Positions 1 to 7,821 are shown, counted from the stretch's first letter. The stretch: DNA of 17,150 bases from JBFJVZ01 sp041623895 (GCA_041623895.1 JBFJVZ010000124.1:1-17150); one strand, 5' to 3'. Translations and numbers: made by a program. The notes: a model not told the origin generated them from the sequence alone.

Positions 1-318
1 AGCAGACGAATTGGCCGCCTGACCATCAGCAGCAAAATAACCGGGGATGCGATACGTGGTTCCGTCATCGTGTGTGAAACGCACCGTCATGCGATGATCG
101 GTAAACGGATTCGGCTGATTGTCCTGTTCGTGAGCAAACGGACCGTCCAAGGTAAGCGTGATTTTGTGCCATCGCTTTAGCGCCCCAGCCACCGTCACGG
201 CGGCATCGCCATCGGGCTGCCGCGGCATGACCAGCGGCGTTTCACCCTGCTGGCCGACTGCGATGCCGCAGTACCAAGCGATTACGCAGAACTGAGGCCA
301 AATTCGACAAGGCGACAT
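1..318 (-). CDS. DUF5060-type secreted protein, N-terminal part (cut by window edge)
   Basis: The minus strand reads open from an ATG at 318 to the window edge, giving 106 codons. Residues 1 to about 22 are a hydrophobic, Trp/Cys-containing leader that looks like a Sec signal peptide. After it come the segments VAGALKRWHKITLTLDGPFA, NPFTDHRMTVRFTH and YRIPGYFAADGQAA. This pattern is typical of the DUF5060 Ig-like domain found at the N terminus of secreted glycoside-hydrolase-like proteins (often followed by DUF4038). That domain usually recognises or presents carbohydrate outside the cytoplasm; the specific substrate cannot be told because the catalytic part lies outside the window. The gene lies downstream of the EEP-fold gene on the same strand, but 175 bases and a hairpin separate them, so co-transcription is doubtful. 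Confidence 0.8.
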   Translation of the reverse strand, partial: MSPCRIWPQFCVIAWYCGIAVGQQGETPLVMPRQPDGDAAVTVAGALKRWHKITLTLDGPFAHEQDNQPNPFTDHRMTVRFTHDDGTTYRIPGYFAADGQAANSSA

Positions 319-411
319 AGAAGCTATCTCATACGTGAAGCGATCGTTCTCGAGGAACCACCCGCACATAATGTAATTCTATTACCTTGGTCGTCCAGTT
401 CCCGCACAGAA

Positions 412-430
412 CCGAACTCGGAGAGTTCGG
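412..430. repeat. Perfect 8-bp hairpin with GGA loop
   Basis: CCGAACTC (412-419) and GAGTTCGG (423-430) are perfect reverse complements around a three-base GGA loop. The site is about 64 bases past the stop codon of the minus-strand EEP-fold gene, before the next minus-strand gene. It could act as a 3' end or terminator hairpin, but no T-run follows on either strand. A hairpin of the same design with a different stem is at 10710-10726. Confidence 0.6.
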
Positions 431-493
431 CGCCCTTCGGAACTTCACCGCGAGTCAGTCCGCTGTACTGAAGCTCCAAGGGTTCGGCGATAA

Positions 494-1576
494 TTAGTAA
501 CGATCGCCTTCGATGGCGGTAAACTCGGCGTACACGGGCAGTTGGCTCGTGACCGCCTTGGCCTCGTCGAGACTGAGATTAAAGGTGCGCAAGAAATCGA
601 GCGTTCCGCCGCGGCCAACGAATTCGCTGGTGGCTTTGCTGTTCAGCAAGATATTGCTGATTTGATGCTGACCAAGAATATCGGTGGGCTTGCTGCTCAC
701 GGCCGCTTGGATGTCGTTGCCGTCCATGGTTGCCATCAGGTAGGCATCATCAGCTTGAAACAAGCCCGCCAGAATCACGTCATCTTCACCCCGGCCGTCG
801 AACCGCACCGAGGCCATGATGTTGGACAGCAGCGCCACTTCCTGCCGTGCGCGTCCCAGGTCCACTTGCATATTGACAAGTGAGAACGTCCAGGCTGATG
901 CTTGCTCCGGCCCCACCGCGCGAAACCAGGCTACCAGGGGATCGAATGTCATTTGATTCTCGGGGTCGGCAACGGTGTAGGTTTGCCAGCGGTCAACGTG
1001 AACGCGAGCCTTATCAAAGACGAAGGCCAATCGAACGCTCTGCTGGTCGGGCCCTGTTGGCTCACCCATCACGTAATCGTATCTCGGATCACCCTCGTTG
1101 ACCGCTTCCACGATCCGCGGCAGCAAGTCTCGCTGAGTGGCGGTGGTCTGCTGCAGCGCGACCAGGTCAAATTGGCGAACGACGCGGACCAGATTGCCTC
1201 GAATCGTCTCCTCTGCCAACTTGGCCCCGTCAAAGCCTTCCAGCGCCCAAGCGGCGATCCGCAAATTTCGCGGCTTCGGCCCAGCTGGTTGGGAATCAGC
1301 CGGATCGCTGATCTTGCCTGTCAGCGTGAACGGATTCTCTGCCGCAGGCACGGGCGGCGCGCCAGCTTCTGGTTGATCTGAGATCGTGATGGAGTCGGAT
1401 TCTCGACTCACATACTCAAATTCGTCTTTGATTTCCTGTCCGCTTTTTTCTTGAATCGAAACTTTGTCCAGCCCAGAGATTTGGTAATGCTGGAAGAAGT
1501 ACCAGCCGCCGACAACCAATACCAGGACGACAATGATGGACGAAAACGGACTACTGGATCGCTGGTCTTCGGACAT
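494..1576 (-). CDS. Membrane-anchored EEP (DNase I-like) fold protein, probably catalytically dead
   Basis: 360 residues from the ATG at 1576. The frame stays open upstream to 1717, but that extension is not hydrophobic-leader-like, and starting at MSEDQ puts a single membrane anchor at residues 12-27 (IIVVLVLVVGGWYFF). A Ser/Pro/Glu-rich linker follows to about 103. The rest matches the endonuclease/exonuclease/phosphatase fold: LRIAAW, FDLVALQQ, YDYVMGEPTG, LAFVFDKARV, FSLVNMQVD, EDDVILAGLFQAD, FVGRGGTLDFLRTFNL, QLPVYAEF. The usual catalytic positions are all changed: WN to WA (A111), QE to QQ (Q143), NxH to NMQ (Q237), GDxN to GLFQ (L272, Q274), DN to SN (S307) and SDH to TSQ (S344, Q345). 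The frame is intact, so this looks like a maintained non-enzymatic protein, not a decayed gene. A binding or scaffold role on the outer face of the membrane is inference. Confidence 0.8.
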   Translation of the reverse strand: MSEDQRSSSPFSSIIVVLVLVVGGWYFFQHYQISGLDKVSIQEKSGQEIKDEFEYVSRESDSITISDQPEAGAPPVPAAENPFTLTGKISDPADSQPAGPKPRNLRIAAWALEGFDGAKLAEETIRGNLVRVVRQFDLVALQQTTATQRDLLPRIVEAVNEGDPRYDYVMGEPTGPDQQSVRLAFVFDKARVHVDRWQTYTVADPENQMTFDPLVAWFRAVGPEQASAWTFSLVNMQVDLGRARQEVALLSNIMASVRFDGRGEDDVILAGLFQADDAYLMATMDGNDIQAAVSSKPTDILGQHQISNILLNSKATSEFVGRGGTLDFLRTFNLSLDEAKAVTSQLPVYAEFTAIEGDRY

Positions 1577-1932
1577 GGGAATCGCAGGACTTCGGGAAAA
1601 ACGCGGACGGGTGCGTATCAAAATGATCGAGCGTTTGACCAACCCAGCCTTACCGGAGGCATCGAATTGTCGATGATTCGATCGGCACCGAGGGTACGAC
1701 CGATGCAACTGCCGCAAACCACCTGTTCGGCTCCCCCGGCACGAAGTGAGCGACTTGCCTGAACTATTCCGTCACGTCCTGACACCCTTCCATCCGAGCG
1801 GTATCCTGATGAGTCGGACAGCGCTACGCTTTATCCAGATCGCGGTAATTCACCGGCTGAATTACCCAAATCGCTGAAAAGTGACGCTGCAGAAGTACGG
1901 TCCATTCGTTTCCTTTAGATAGCGATCAAGCT
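1577..1932. other. Divergent intergenic region upstream of EEP-fold gene and odhB
   Basis: 356 bases between a minus-strand start (1576) and a plus-strand start (1933). The short open frames here are compositionally unconvincing. The only clear structure is the perfect dyad at 1844-1866. Promoters for both flanking genes must lie here, but I cannot assign -35/-10 boxes with confidence. Confidence 0.6.
1844..1866. promoter_or_regulatory. Perfect 9-bp inverted repeat upstream of odhB
   Basis: GGTAATTCA (1844-1852) and TGAATTACC (1858-1866) are exact reverse complements with a five-base spacer, CCGGC. The arms are AT-rich in a GC-rich context. The site ends 66 bases before the GTG start of odhB and lies in the only region that can hold its promoter. 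It could be a repressor or activator operator, or a hairpin in the 5' leader. No T-run follows, so an intrinsic terminator is unlikely. The bound regulator is unknown. Confidence 0.5.
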
Positions 1933-3219
1933 GTGAGTGAAGTAGTCAACGTCGAAATCCCCACGGTCGGCGAATCGATTAGTGAAGTTCAAATCGGGCA
2001 GTGGCTCAAGTCCGAAGGCGATTGGGTCGCTTCGGGTGAAGACCTTGTTGAGATCGAAACGGAGAAGGCATCGGTGCAGATCCCGGCGCCGGCGTCTGGC
2101 TTCTTGCAGGATATCGTCAAGTCGGCTGACGAGTTCGCGATGGTCGGTGACGTGATCGCTTCCATTCGCGTGGCGGAAAAACCAGCTGGCGGCGGTGAGT
2201 CTGTCGACACGAATCCACAACCCGCGAACGCCGCCTCGACTTCGGAATCCGGCGGCGGAGAGACGGTTGTCATGCCGGCCGCACAAAGGATGCTGGAGGA
2301 ACACGGACTGCGAGCCCAGCAGGTGCCGGCGACGGGACCGGGTGGCCGACTGCTGAAAGAGGATGTGCAAGCGTTCGTCCGCTCCCAATCTGCAAGTCCG
2401 CCAGCTGCACCGGCGGCGAGAGAGGCAACTGCGCCACCGACTGAAACGCCACCGGCACCAACGCCGCCGGCACCAAGAGTCCCGGCACCGGCCACTTTGG
2501 TAACGGCATCAGCACCGTACCGCAGCGAAGAAGTCAAACCGCTAAGCATGCTCCGGCGGACGATTGCTGCACGTTTGGTCCAGGCGCAACAAACGGCTGC
2601 TTTGCTGACCACGTTTAACGAAGTCGATATGCAACCGGTGATGGCGATCCGCAAGAAGTACAAAGAAGCTTTTCTGGAAAAGCATGGCGTCAAACTCGGC
2701 TTCATGTCATTCTTTGCCAGAGCCGCCGTGGAGGCTTTGCGTTCCTATCCGGCGATCAACGCAGAGATCCGTGACGACAACGTGATCTACCGTAACTACC
2801 AAGATATCGGGATCGCGATCGGCGGCGGAAAAGGACTAGTCGTGCCCGTGCTCCGCAACGTCGAACTGATGTCGTTCGCGCAGATCGAGGCCATGATCGC
2901 CGACTTTGCGCACCAAGCCGGAGAGAATCGATTGCAGCCTGAGGATTTGATTGGCGGTACGTTCACAATCAGTAACGGTGGCATTTATGGATCGCTGCTA
3001 AGTACACCGATCGTCAACCCGCCACAAAGCGGAATTTTAGGGCTCCACGCGATTCAAGAACGCCCGGTTGCAATCAATGGCAACGTCGAAATCCGGCCGA
3101 TGATGTACCTGGCCCTGACCTACGATCATCGAGTCGTCGACGGCCGCGAAGCGGTTCAGTTTCTCAAGAAAATCAAAGACGTGATCGAGGACCCGGCGAG
3201 GCTGTTCCTGGAGATTTAA
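1933..3219 (+). CDS. odhB: Dihydrolipoyllysine-residue succinyltransferase (2-oxoglutarate dehydrogenase E2)
   Basis: 428 residues from a GTG start that directly precedes the conserved lipoyl-domain opening (SEVVNVEIPTVGESISE). The E2 core transfers succinyl from lipoamide to CoA in the TCA cycle. The lipoyl domain covers residues 1-78 with the modified lysine in ETEKAS (K45). The peripheral-subunit-binding domain is at about 113-150 (MPAAQRMLEEHGL, GPGGRLLKEDV). An Ala/Pro linker runs from about 155 to 195, and the catalytic domain from about 200 to 428 carries the active-site motif YDHRVVDG (H399, D403). The QSGILGLHAIQERPVAINGN stretch and the single lipoyl domain favour the 2-oxoglutarate over the pyruvate enzyme. 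Length is close to E. coli SucB (405) with a longer linker. No sucA or lpd is adjacent, so the other subunits must be encoded elsewhere. No strong Shine-Dalgarno is visible. sucB is the alternative symbol. Confidence 0.93.
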   Translation: MSEVVNVEIPTVGESISEVQIGQWLKSEGDWVASGEDLVEIETEKASVQIPAPASGFLQDIVKSADEFAMVGDVIASIRVAEKPAGGGESVDTNPQPANAASTSESGGGETVVMPAAQRMLEEHGLRAQQVPATGPGGRLLKEDVQAFVRSQSASPPAAPAAREATAPPTETPPAPTPPAPRVPAPATLVTASAPYRSEEVKPLSMLRRTIAARLVQAQQTAALLTTFNEVDMQPVMAIRKKYKEAFLEKHGVKLGFMSFFARAAVEALRSYPAINAEIRDDNVIYRNYQDIGIAIGGGKGLVVPVLRNVELMSFAQIEAMIADFAHQAGENRLQPEDLIGGTFTISNGGIYGSLLSTPIVNPPQSGILGLHAIQERPVAINGNVEIRPMMYLALTYDHRVVDGREAVQFLKKIKDVIEDPARLFLEI

Positions 3220-3304
3220 TGGCGCGAAACTGGTCGCGGCAACGATCAGAATCGAACCGACTCGCACCTCGCGGATCCCCAATCAGTCCACGTGCACCCG
3301 CTGA

Positions 3305-3886
3305 CTATGGGTGTATCCATTCACCCTTGCCTTTGCAGTGCTTGCACTCTCCGGTGCCGCCGCATCGCGGGCAACCGTCTGCATGACCGACCCCCTTCCG
3401 CAGGCAAAAGCATTGACCTGACCCGCCACATACGGGACAGGGGGAAACAAAGCGGGATTCTGATTCATTCACAGCTTCGTCGATATCTTCGGTTTCATCG
3501 CCTACATCGCCCGTTGCAACGGCGGAATTGTCTTCCTTTACCTCGTTAAAGAACCACTCGATTTCGTCGTGAACCATCCCGTGCAATTCAACGGATTTGT
3601 GCGGAAAGTTAATCTGTGATGATTCGAGTGGAACATCGATATCGAAGTACGATTTCGCAAAGCAGAGCAGCGGGTATTCTGTCCGGCCCCCTGGTTTGAA
3701 CCACCGATGATCCAGAAAGTTGCAAAACTCGAAAGCAAACGTTGTGCAAATCTGCTTTCGCTTCTTCCCAGAGATCCGGCTGCCCCGTAGCGTTCGATCT
3801 AGTTCCGCAATCAGCAGTCGTACGAACTGTCGAGCTGATTGCCAATAAGCTTCTTCGTCTTGTCGCAGCTGGTTCGATTCAGGCAT
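3305..3886 (-). CDS. Hypothetical protein with C-terminal CxxCxGxG zinc-cluster motif
   Basis: 193 residues from the ATG at 3886; the longer frame to 3925 would need a TTG start. Residues 1 to about 115 are mostly helical-looking and rich in Arg, Phe and Trp, and I do not recognise the family. An acidic stretch follows at about 118-142. The C terminus (about 148-186) has four paired-cysteine units: CPVCGGSGQC, CFC, CPRCGGTGEC and CKHCKGKG. These repeats resemble the zinc-binding centre of DnaJ but no J-domain is present, so the gene is not a chaperone of the DnaJ type. Zinc binding is inferred from the cysteine spacing. It is the last of four same-strand genes, 69 bases after the SRPBCC gene, and faces odhB with 85 bases between the stops. 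Confidence 0.7.
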   Translation of the reverse strand: MPESNQLRQDEEAYWQSARQFVRLLIAELDRTLRGSRISGKKRKQICTTFAFEFCNFLDHRWFKPGGRTEYPLLCFAKSYFDIDVPLESSQINFPHKSVELHGMVHDEIEWFFNEVKEDNSAVATGDVGDETEDIDEAVNESESRFVSPCPVCGGSGQCFCLRKGVGHADGCPRCGGTGECKHCKGKGEWIHP

Positions 3887-3955
3887 GGATAAAAGACTCG
3901 AGGAGAGCACGCGACCAGTGGCCAATCAGAACGGGATGCATCGAAGCGATACGGA

Positions 3956-4396
3956 TCAATGATCCTTTGCCAGGAAATCTGGCAATCGTTCTTTGATGAA
4001 GTACGTCCAACCGGCAACACAGCTCTCCCGTTCGAATTCCGGGATATCGTCTGGAAAGCTTTCCCGAACTTCATGGGTCAGCTTTAACGTCGTTGCATCA
4101 TCTTGCGTGGATAATTCAAACACGACGAACGAATCTCCTGGATAGCCTTCGAATCTCCAGTCGTATTTGATCAGCTTCATCGGCTCGACTTCCGTCACCG
4201 TCCAGACATGTGGGAAATTTCGATCTTCGCTTTTCACATCAAACCGGGTGGTGAAGCCAACTTCAGGTTTGAAGGATGGGATGTTATCGAAATACCATTG
4301 ACGCATTTGGTCAAGCTCGGTGATCGCATTCCATACCGTCTGAACAGGTGCGTTGTACGTCTGTTCGACGACAACGGGGGCATCATCGGATCTCAT
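3956..4396 (-). CDS. SRPBCC / AHSA1-like domain protein
   Basis: 146 residues from the ATG at 4396, chosen because GGAG sits about eight bases upstream; the open frame continues to 4498 without domain similarity. The single domain matches the Bet v1-like SRPBCC fold, AHSA1 (activator of Hsp90 ATPase homologue) subgroup. Key segments are VEQTYNAPVQTVWNAITELD near the start, MRQWYFDNIPSFKPEVG, a central VWTVTEVEPMKLIKYDW, and a C-terminal helix beginning GWTYFIKERLPDFL. The length is normal for stand-alone members. Such proteins usually bind hydrophobic ligands in an internal cavity; the ligand cannot be told from sequence. It lies between the LRR-like gene (118 bases upstream) and the zinc-cluster gene. 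Confidence 0.85.
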   Translation of the reverse strand: MRSDDAPVVVEQTYNAPVQTVWNAITELDQMRQWYFDNIPSFKPEVGFTTRFDVKSEDRNFPHVWTVTEVEPMKLIKYDWRFEGYPGDSFVVFELSTQDDATTLKLTHEVRESFPDDIPEFERESCVAGWTYFIKERLPDFLAKDH

Positions 4397-4514
4397 CGTT
4401 AGCTCCACAATGACATCGGCCAGGACCAGGAAGCAGCCGATATTATAGCCACCCCGTATCAACAACCGTTGACTCGACGGCCAACGATACGGAAACACGG
4501 CAAAGCTCGCTCGT

Positions 4515-5234
4515 TTAGCCTTTCAGCGTCGTGCGGTTGAGAACCACTTGTTCGTTTATATACGCCGACTGCAGCGTTGGATGCTCGAATATCCCCGCGG
4601 AAAGATCGACCTGCGGACATTGCGACATCGTCAAGTGCTTGAGATTCGGTGCGACGCGAATCAATTCGGAAAGATCGTCCAGGTTGCGACAGTAATGGAA
4701 TTTCAGCGTCTGCAAATCAGCCATGACGGGAAGCCCGGACAGCGAAGTCGGGTTCGCCCAGTTGAATTCGAGTTGGCGGACATCAGCCGGGAATTCAGTA
4801 CCGTGAAATGATTTGGAGCGAGGCTTGACGTGCCACAGCACATACAACTCGATCGTTGACTGACTAAGTCCGCAGTCTTGAGCGTTCCAATGATTCCTCA
4901 CGGTCTTGAGCGAGGGCAAACGAGAAAAATCTATTCCGGGCCGCTTGTCGTTTATTCCGCAGTATTCCAAAGCATCCAGGCAATAAATGCCGTCAACGTC
5001 GTCTAGGGAAGCATCCCAGATCCAAAGCCATTTGGCGGAACAGGTTTGACTCAGGAAATCCAGATCGCCGTGCGTGAAACCAAAACTGTTGTGCCCAAAG
5101 ATCCCCACAAATTGATGTCGATGAAAGTAGGCGACGTACTCGTCGATGCGACTGCTGTTGATGCCCACGCCGGGGCCAAGTTCAAGGTGGTCATGCCACT
5201 CGAAAAAACCGCCCTTGCCCAACTCAATGCTCAT
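4515..5234 (-). CDS. Leucine-rich-repeat-like hypothetical protein
   Basis: 239 residues from the ATG at 5234, preceded by an AAAGGCGG ribosome-binding site. No signal peptide or membrane segment is visible, so it is probably cytoplasmic. From about residue 85 the sequence falls into irregular leucine-rich units, for example FSRLPSLKTV, DVRQLEFNWANPTSLSGLP, MADLQTLKFHYCRNLDDL and APNLKHLTMSQCPQVDL. These fit solenoid strands with alternating L/I/F positions. The N terminus (about 1-80) is rich in Phe, His and Trp and I do not recognise it. Solenoids of this kind mediate protein binding; the partner is unknown. Only 28 bases separate it from the upstream NTase-HD gene, which suggests they are transcribed together. 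Confidence 0.72.
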   Translation of the reverse strand: MSIELGKGGFFEWHDHLELGPGVGINSSRIDEYVAYFHRHQFVGIFGHNSFGFTHGDLDFLSQTCSAKWLWIWDASLDDVDGIYCLDALEYCGINDKRPGIDFSRLPSLKTVRNHWNAQDCGLSQSTIELYVLWHVKPRSKSFHGTEFPADVRQLEFNWANPTSLSGLPVMADLQTLKFHYCRNLDDLSELIRVAPNLKHLTMSQCPQVDLSAGIFEHPTLQSAYINEQVVLNRTTLKG

Positions 5235-5262
5235 GCAACCGCCTTTCTACTGAAAACGAGCT

Positions 5263-6375
5263 CTAGCCAAACATTTCTTCGATCTGTTCGATGTAGTCGA
5301 GCGCCTGCTCGGGCTGATCGACATCGACCCCGGGGACTCGTCCACCACGATCGCAGTGTCCCAGCAACAGCAGGTCTTCGTACAACGGATGATTTGCAAG
5401 TCTCTTTCGCCGCCGTGCTCCAATCGTGCGGTCGTGAATCTTGTGCGCTTCCATGTGGTTGGCAATCAACCACGCAGTGCGATCGGAGATAAAGCCGTCC
5501 AGAGCATCCAAGCCCGCCGGAATGTGATCTTGCGGATCGATCGCCTTGCCAACATCATGCAACAAAGCGGCCAACAAGAACTCTTCGTCATAGGGCATCT
5601 CATCCTTGGCCAGGCCGTACACCTGCATGCTATGAAACAAGGCATCGCCTTCGGGGTGATATCTTGGATTCTGGCGAACATTTTCCAGCGGGACCAGCAG
5701 CGACAGGAACACGGTAAACCGATCGGGTCGCGTATCGATCTCGTTCAATCTTGCCTGCTGCCCTGCCGCATCGACGTTGTGATCGATCGCGATCAGTCGT
5801 TCCAGTTCCGCCAAACCGGCTCGCTGGATCGCTTTGTTGGTGATCGAACTTCGGAATCGGTAGCCCAGAAACGACGGGTGATAGACCGTCAACTCCAGCG
5901 GAAATTCGTCACGCACATGGATATGGGTGAAGACGCGTTCTTCGCCATCCTTCTTCACACGTTTCCGTTCCAACTGATAAAAGATTCCCAGTTCGTCCAA
6001 CTGCAATGTGATCGAATGCGGATTGCCGGCGAACACGTGAAGATCAATGTCGGAGCCTTCGCGAATGCTGCCGGTCAAAACGCTGCCTAACAGTTTGGGA
6101 TGAAACTCAGCCAACCGACGCATCCACCAAACCGCTCGCAGTCGCATCCCCAACAATCGCTCCTGATGTCCCTCGGGACCCTCGTGAAGCCGGGCCAGAA
6201 TCTGAACCTGATCGCGGATTTCCGCGTTGGTAGGCAGATCGGCGGGCTTGATCCAGCCTTTGTAGATTCGCCGTGCCGCTTTTTCTTTGGCAGTGAAGTA
6301 CTCCGATACTTCACGCGAGAACATCAATCGAGCCGCTTCCCAAGCGATTTGGCGGCGAAGTTTGCTGGATGTCAT
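5263..6375 (-). CDS. Nucleotidyltransferase-HD domain fusion protein
   Basis: 370 residues from the ATG at 6375; a ten-residue longer version would need TTG. The N terminus (1-90) is helical. The polymerase-beta-type nucleotidyltransferase core is at about 98-115, LTGSIREGSDIDLHVF, with the metal-binding D109 and D111; a third acidic residue may be E161 in FPLELTVY. An HD domain follows at about 238-345, with HPEGDALFHSM (H240, H248), ALLHDVGKA (H273, D274) and HCDRGG (D342). The order and the HPEGD motif recall CCA-adding enzymes with a C-terminal HD domain, but length and the rest of the sequence do not fit a standard cca gene. It is likely to act on a nucleotide or RNA end, with the HD domain as phosphohydrolase; the substrate is unknown. 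It is the first gene of the minus-strand group. Confidence 0.85.
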   Translation of the reverse strand: MTSSKLRRQIAWEAARLMFSREVSEYFTAKEKAARRIYKGWIKPADLPTNAEIRDQVQILARLHEGPEGHQERLLGMRLRAVWWMRRLAEFHPKLLGSVLTGSIREGSDIDLHVFAGNPHSITLQLDELGIFYQLERKRVKKDGEERVFTHIHVRDEFPLELTVYHPSFLGYRFRSSITNKAIQRAGLAELERLIAIDHNVDAAGQQARLNEIDTRPDRFTVFLSLLVPLENVRQNPRYHPEGDALFHSMQVYGLAKDEMPYDEEFLLAALLHDVGKAIDPQDHIPAGLDALDGFISDRTAWLIANHMEAHKIHDRTIGARRRKRLANHPLYEDLLLLGHCDRGGRVPGVDVDQPEQALDYIEQIEEMFG

Positions 6376-6423
6376 CGAAACGGTCCGACGCCGCGAACCA
6401 GACAAACGAGTCTTTGAAGTCTT

Positions 6424-6509
6424 GTCTCAAAAGTCCGACAGCAGGAGCCTGGGAAGCTCCGCTGAGGCCTCGCCCTCCCAAGGAAAGGCTTGCCCTGCCG
6501 ATTTGAGAC
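6424..6509. repeat. Imperfect inverted-repeat element upstream of the NTase-HD gene
   Basis: GTCTCAAA (6424-6431) and TTTGAGAC (6502-6509) are perfect reverse complements; inside them GCAGG (6441-6445) pairs with CCTGC (6494-6498), and GGAGC/GCTCC forms a small inner hairpin. The 11-mer TTGTCTCAAAA at 6422-6432 recurs at 12492-12502 in another inverted repeat, which suggests related intergenic repeats. The element fills the middle of the 204-base gap between the PQQ-like gene stop and the NTase-HD start. It could be a mobile miniature element or a structured leader. Confidence 0.5.
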
Positions 6510-6579
6510 TTTTCCTATTGTCACTCAAAACGATCAACGGTCAAGTCGGCGGCGGCGATCGGAGCGAGTAGGAGTAACT

Positions 6580-7821
6580 CTACTTCCAGTCAAACACTTT
6601 GATAGCGTCCAGATCCCTGACGATAACCTTGTCGCCTTGGACGGCGAGGTGCGCCCACGAATCATTGGCAACTTTGACCTTGTCGACAACATTCAGTTCA
6701 GCATCATCAGGCTCGATCAGCAACAAATCACCGGCGTTGTCCAGCGCCAGGATCTGTTTGCCGTTGGTCACCATGCTCCAGTACTTGCCAAACGGGGAAC
6801 TGGTCCAGCGAATCGAACCGTCCTGGACCGACAGGGCGCTGACACGTTGGTTCTTCATGTGCAGGTAGATCGAATCACCAATCAACACGGGAGAAGACAT
6901 GTAGCCTTGCGATTTTTGCGACCAGAGCTCGTCGACATTCCATTTGCCTTCCGGCGTTTGCGTCACTTGGAACAGCTGTGCGCGGCCACTGTGGGCGGAT
7001 GTAAAGACTCGATCCCCAAACACCAAAGGTGTGAGAATGTTCATGCCGCGAAATGACTCGATCGGCTGTCGCCACAAAACCCGGCCCGATTCCAAGTCGA
7101 CGCCGCATAGATCCTGCCGGGTAGCCACGACCAGTTGCCGCTGTTCGGCGATGGTTGCGATTACCGGACTTGAGAAAGCGCCGCTGGACATCATGCCGGC
7201 ACCGTTTTCCAGCGACTTCCAGAGCACGTTTCCCGTTTCCAGATTAAGCTTAACCAGCGCCCCGCCGGATTGCACGTAAACAGCGCCGTCGTCGATCAAG
7301 GGGGAACAGACTGCACCAAATGACGGCATCGGTGTCTTCATATCATCCGGAAAACTGACTCGCCAATTCTGCTCGCCCGTTTGCGGGTTCAAACATACCA
7401 TCACGTCTCGCATACCGACGACGACCAGATGCGATTCGGTGCAGGCGGGAGTGCTGCGAATCCAATCGCCGTTGGAAGCGGCAAAGAATGGGACGGCCAT
7501 GGCGCCCGGCCACTCGGCAGTCCAAATCAATTCACCGGTGTTAACCTTGTATGCCGAGACGCGTTCGGATTTCTTATTGATCGTTTCCGTGGTGAAGACC
7601 AAATCGCCCGAGACAACAGGCCCACTGTAGCTGGGCGAATGTGGCTTTTCCCAAACCAGTTGCAGCCTGCCGCTCAGCTTTGGCGGCCAAGTCGCACCTG
7701 CCAATTGGCTGTCTCGAGCGGGACCCCGCCACTGCGACCACGAGGGGACTTCGGCATCAAGCGTTTGGCAGCAAAGGGCAAGCAAGCCCAAGACGACGGC
7801 AACGCGGCAGAACGTTTTCAT
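6580..7821 (-). CDS. Secreted PQQ-like beta-propeller repeat protein
   Basis: 413 residues from the ATG at 7821; AGGA lies seven bases upstream. A second ATG at 7827 is in frame but too close to that AGGA. Residues 1-22 form a Sec signal peptide (KTFCRVAVVLGLLALCCQ) with likely cleavage after LDA. The mature protein opens with SWSQWRGPARDS, the usual first motif of planctomycete PQQ-like propellers. It then carries repeated G-x-x-x-W blades: GELIWTAEW, GEQNWRVSF, GNVLWKSLE, GRVLWRQPI and GSIRWTSSP. This is the outer-membrane BamB/quinoprotein-like propeller fold; no catalytic residues for a PQQ dehydrogenase are apparent, so an enzymatic role is not supported. It is divergent from the PVC cytochrome gene, with 246 bases between starts, and the two may share regulation. 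Confidence 0.88.
   Translation of the reverse strand: MKTFCRVAVVLGLLALCCQTLDAEVPSWSQWRGPARDSQLAGATWPPKLSGRLQLVWEKPHSPSYSGPVVSGDLVFTTETINKKSERVSAYKVNTGELIWTAEWPGAMAVPFFAASNGDWIRSTPACTESHLVVVGMRDVMVCLNPQTGEQNWRVSFPDDMKTPMPSFGAVCSPLIDDGAVYVQSGGALVKLNLETGNVLWKSLENGAGMMSSGAFSSPVIATIAEQRQLVVATRQDLCGVDLESGRVLWRQPIESFRGMNILTPLVFGDRVFTSAHSGRAQLFQVTQTPEGKWNVDELWSQKSQGYMSSPVLIGDSIYLHMKNQRVSALSVQDGSIRWTSSPFGKYWSMVTNGKQILALDNAGDLLLIEPDDAELNVVDKVKVANDSWAHLAVQGDKVIVRDLDAIKVFDWK

Noticed and set aside
1577..1717. N-terminal extension of the EEP-fold gene
   Set aside because: The extra 47 residues are Arg-rich and would bury the membrane anchor; the ATG at 1576 gives a normal N-terminal anchor.
1989..2705. 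238-codon open frame on the minus strand inside odhB
   Set aside because: It lies fully antisense to a well-supported E2 gene; its Ser/Ala/Gly-rich composition reflects the Ala/Pro linker read backwards. No family features.
3220..3304. Terminator between convergent odhB and the zinc-cluster gene
   Set aside because: No stem of useful length and no T-run in the 85 bases between the stops.
5356..6090. 244-codon open frame on the plus strand
   Set aside because: Antisense to the NTase-HD gene, whose motifs are unambiguous.
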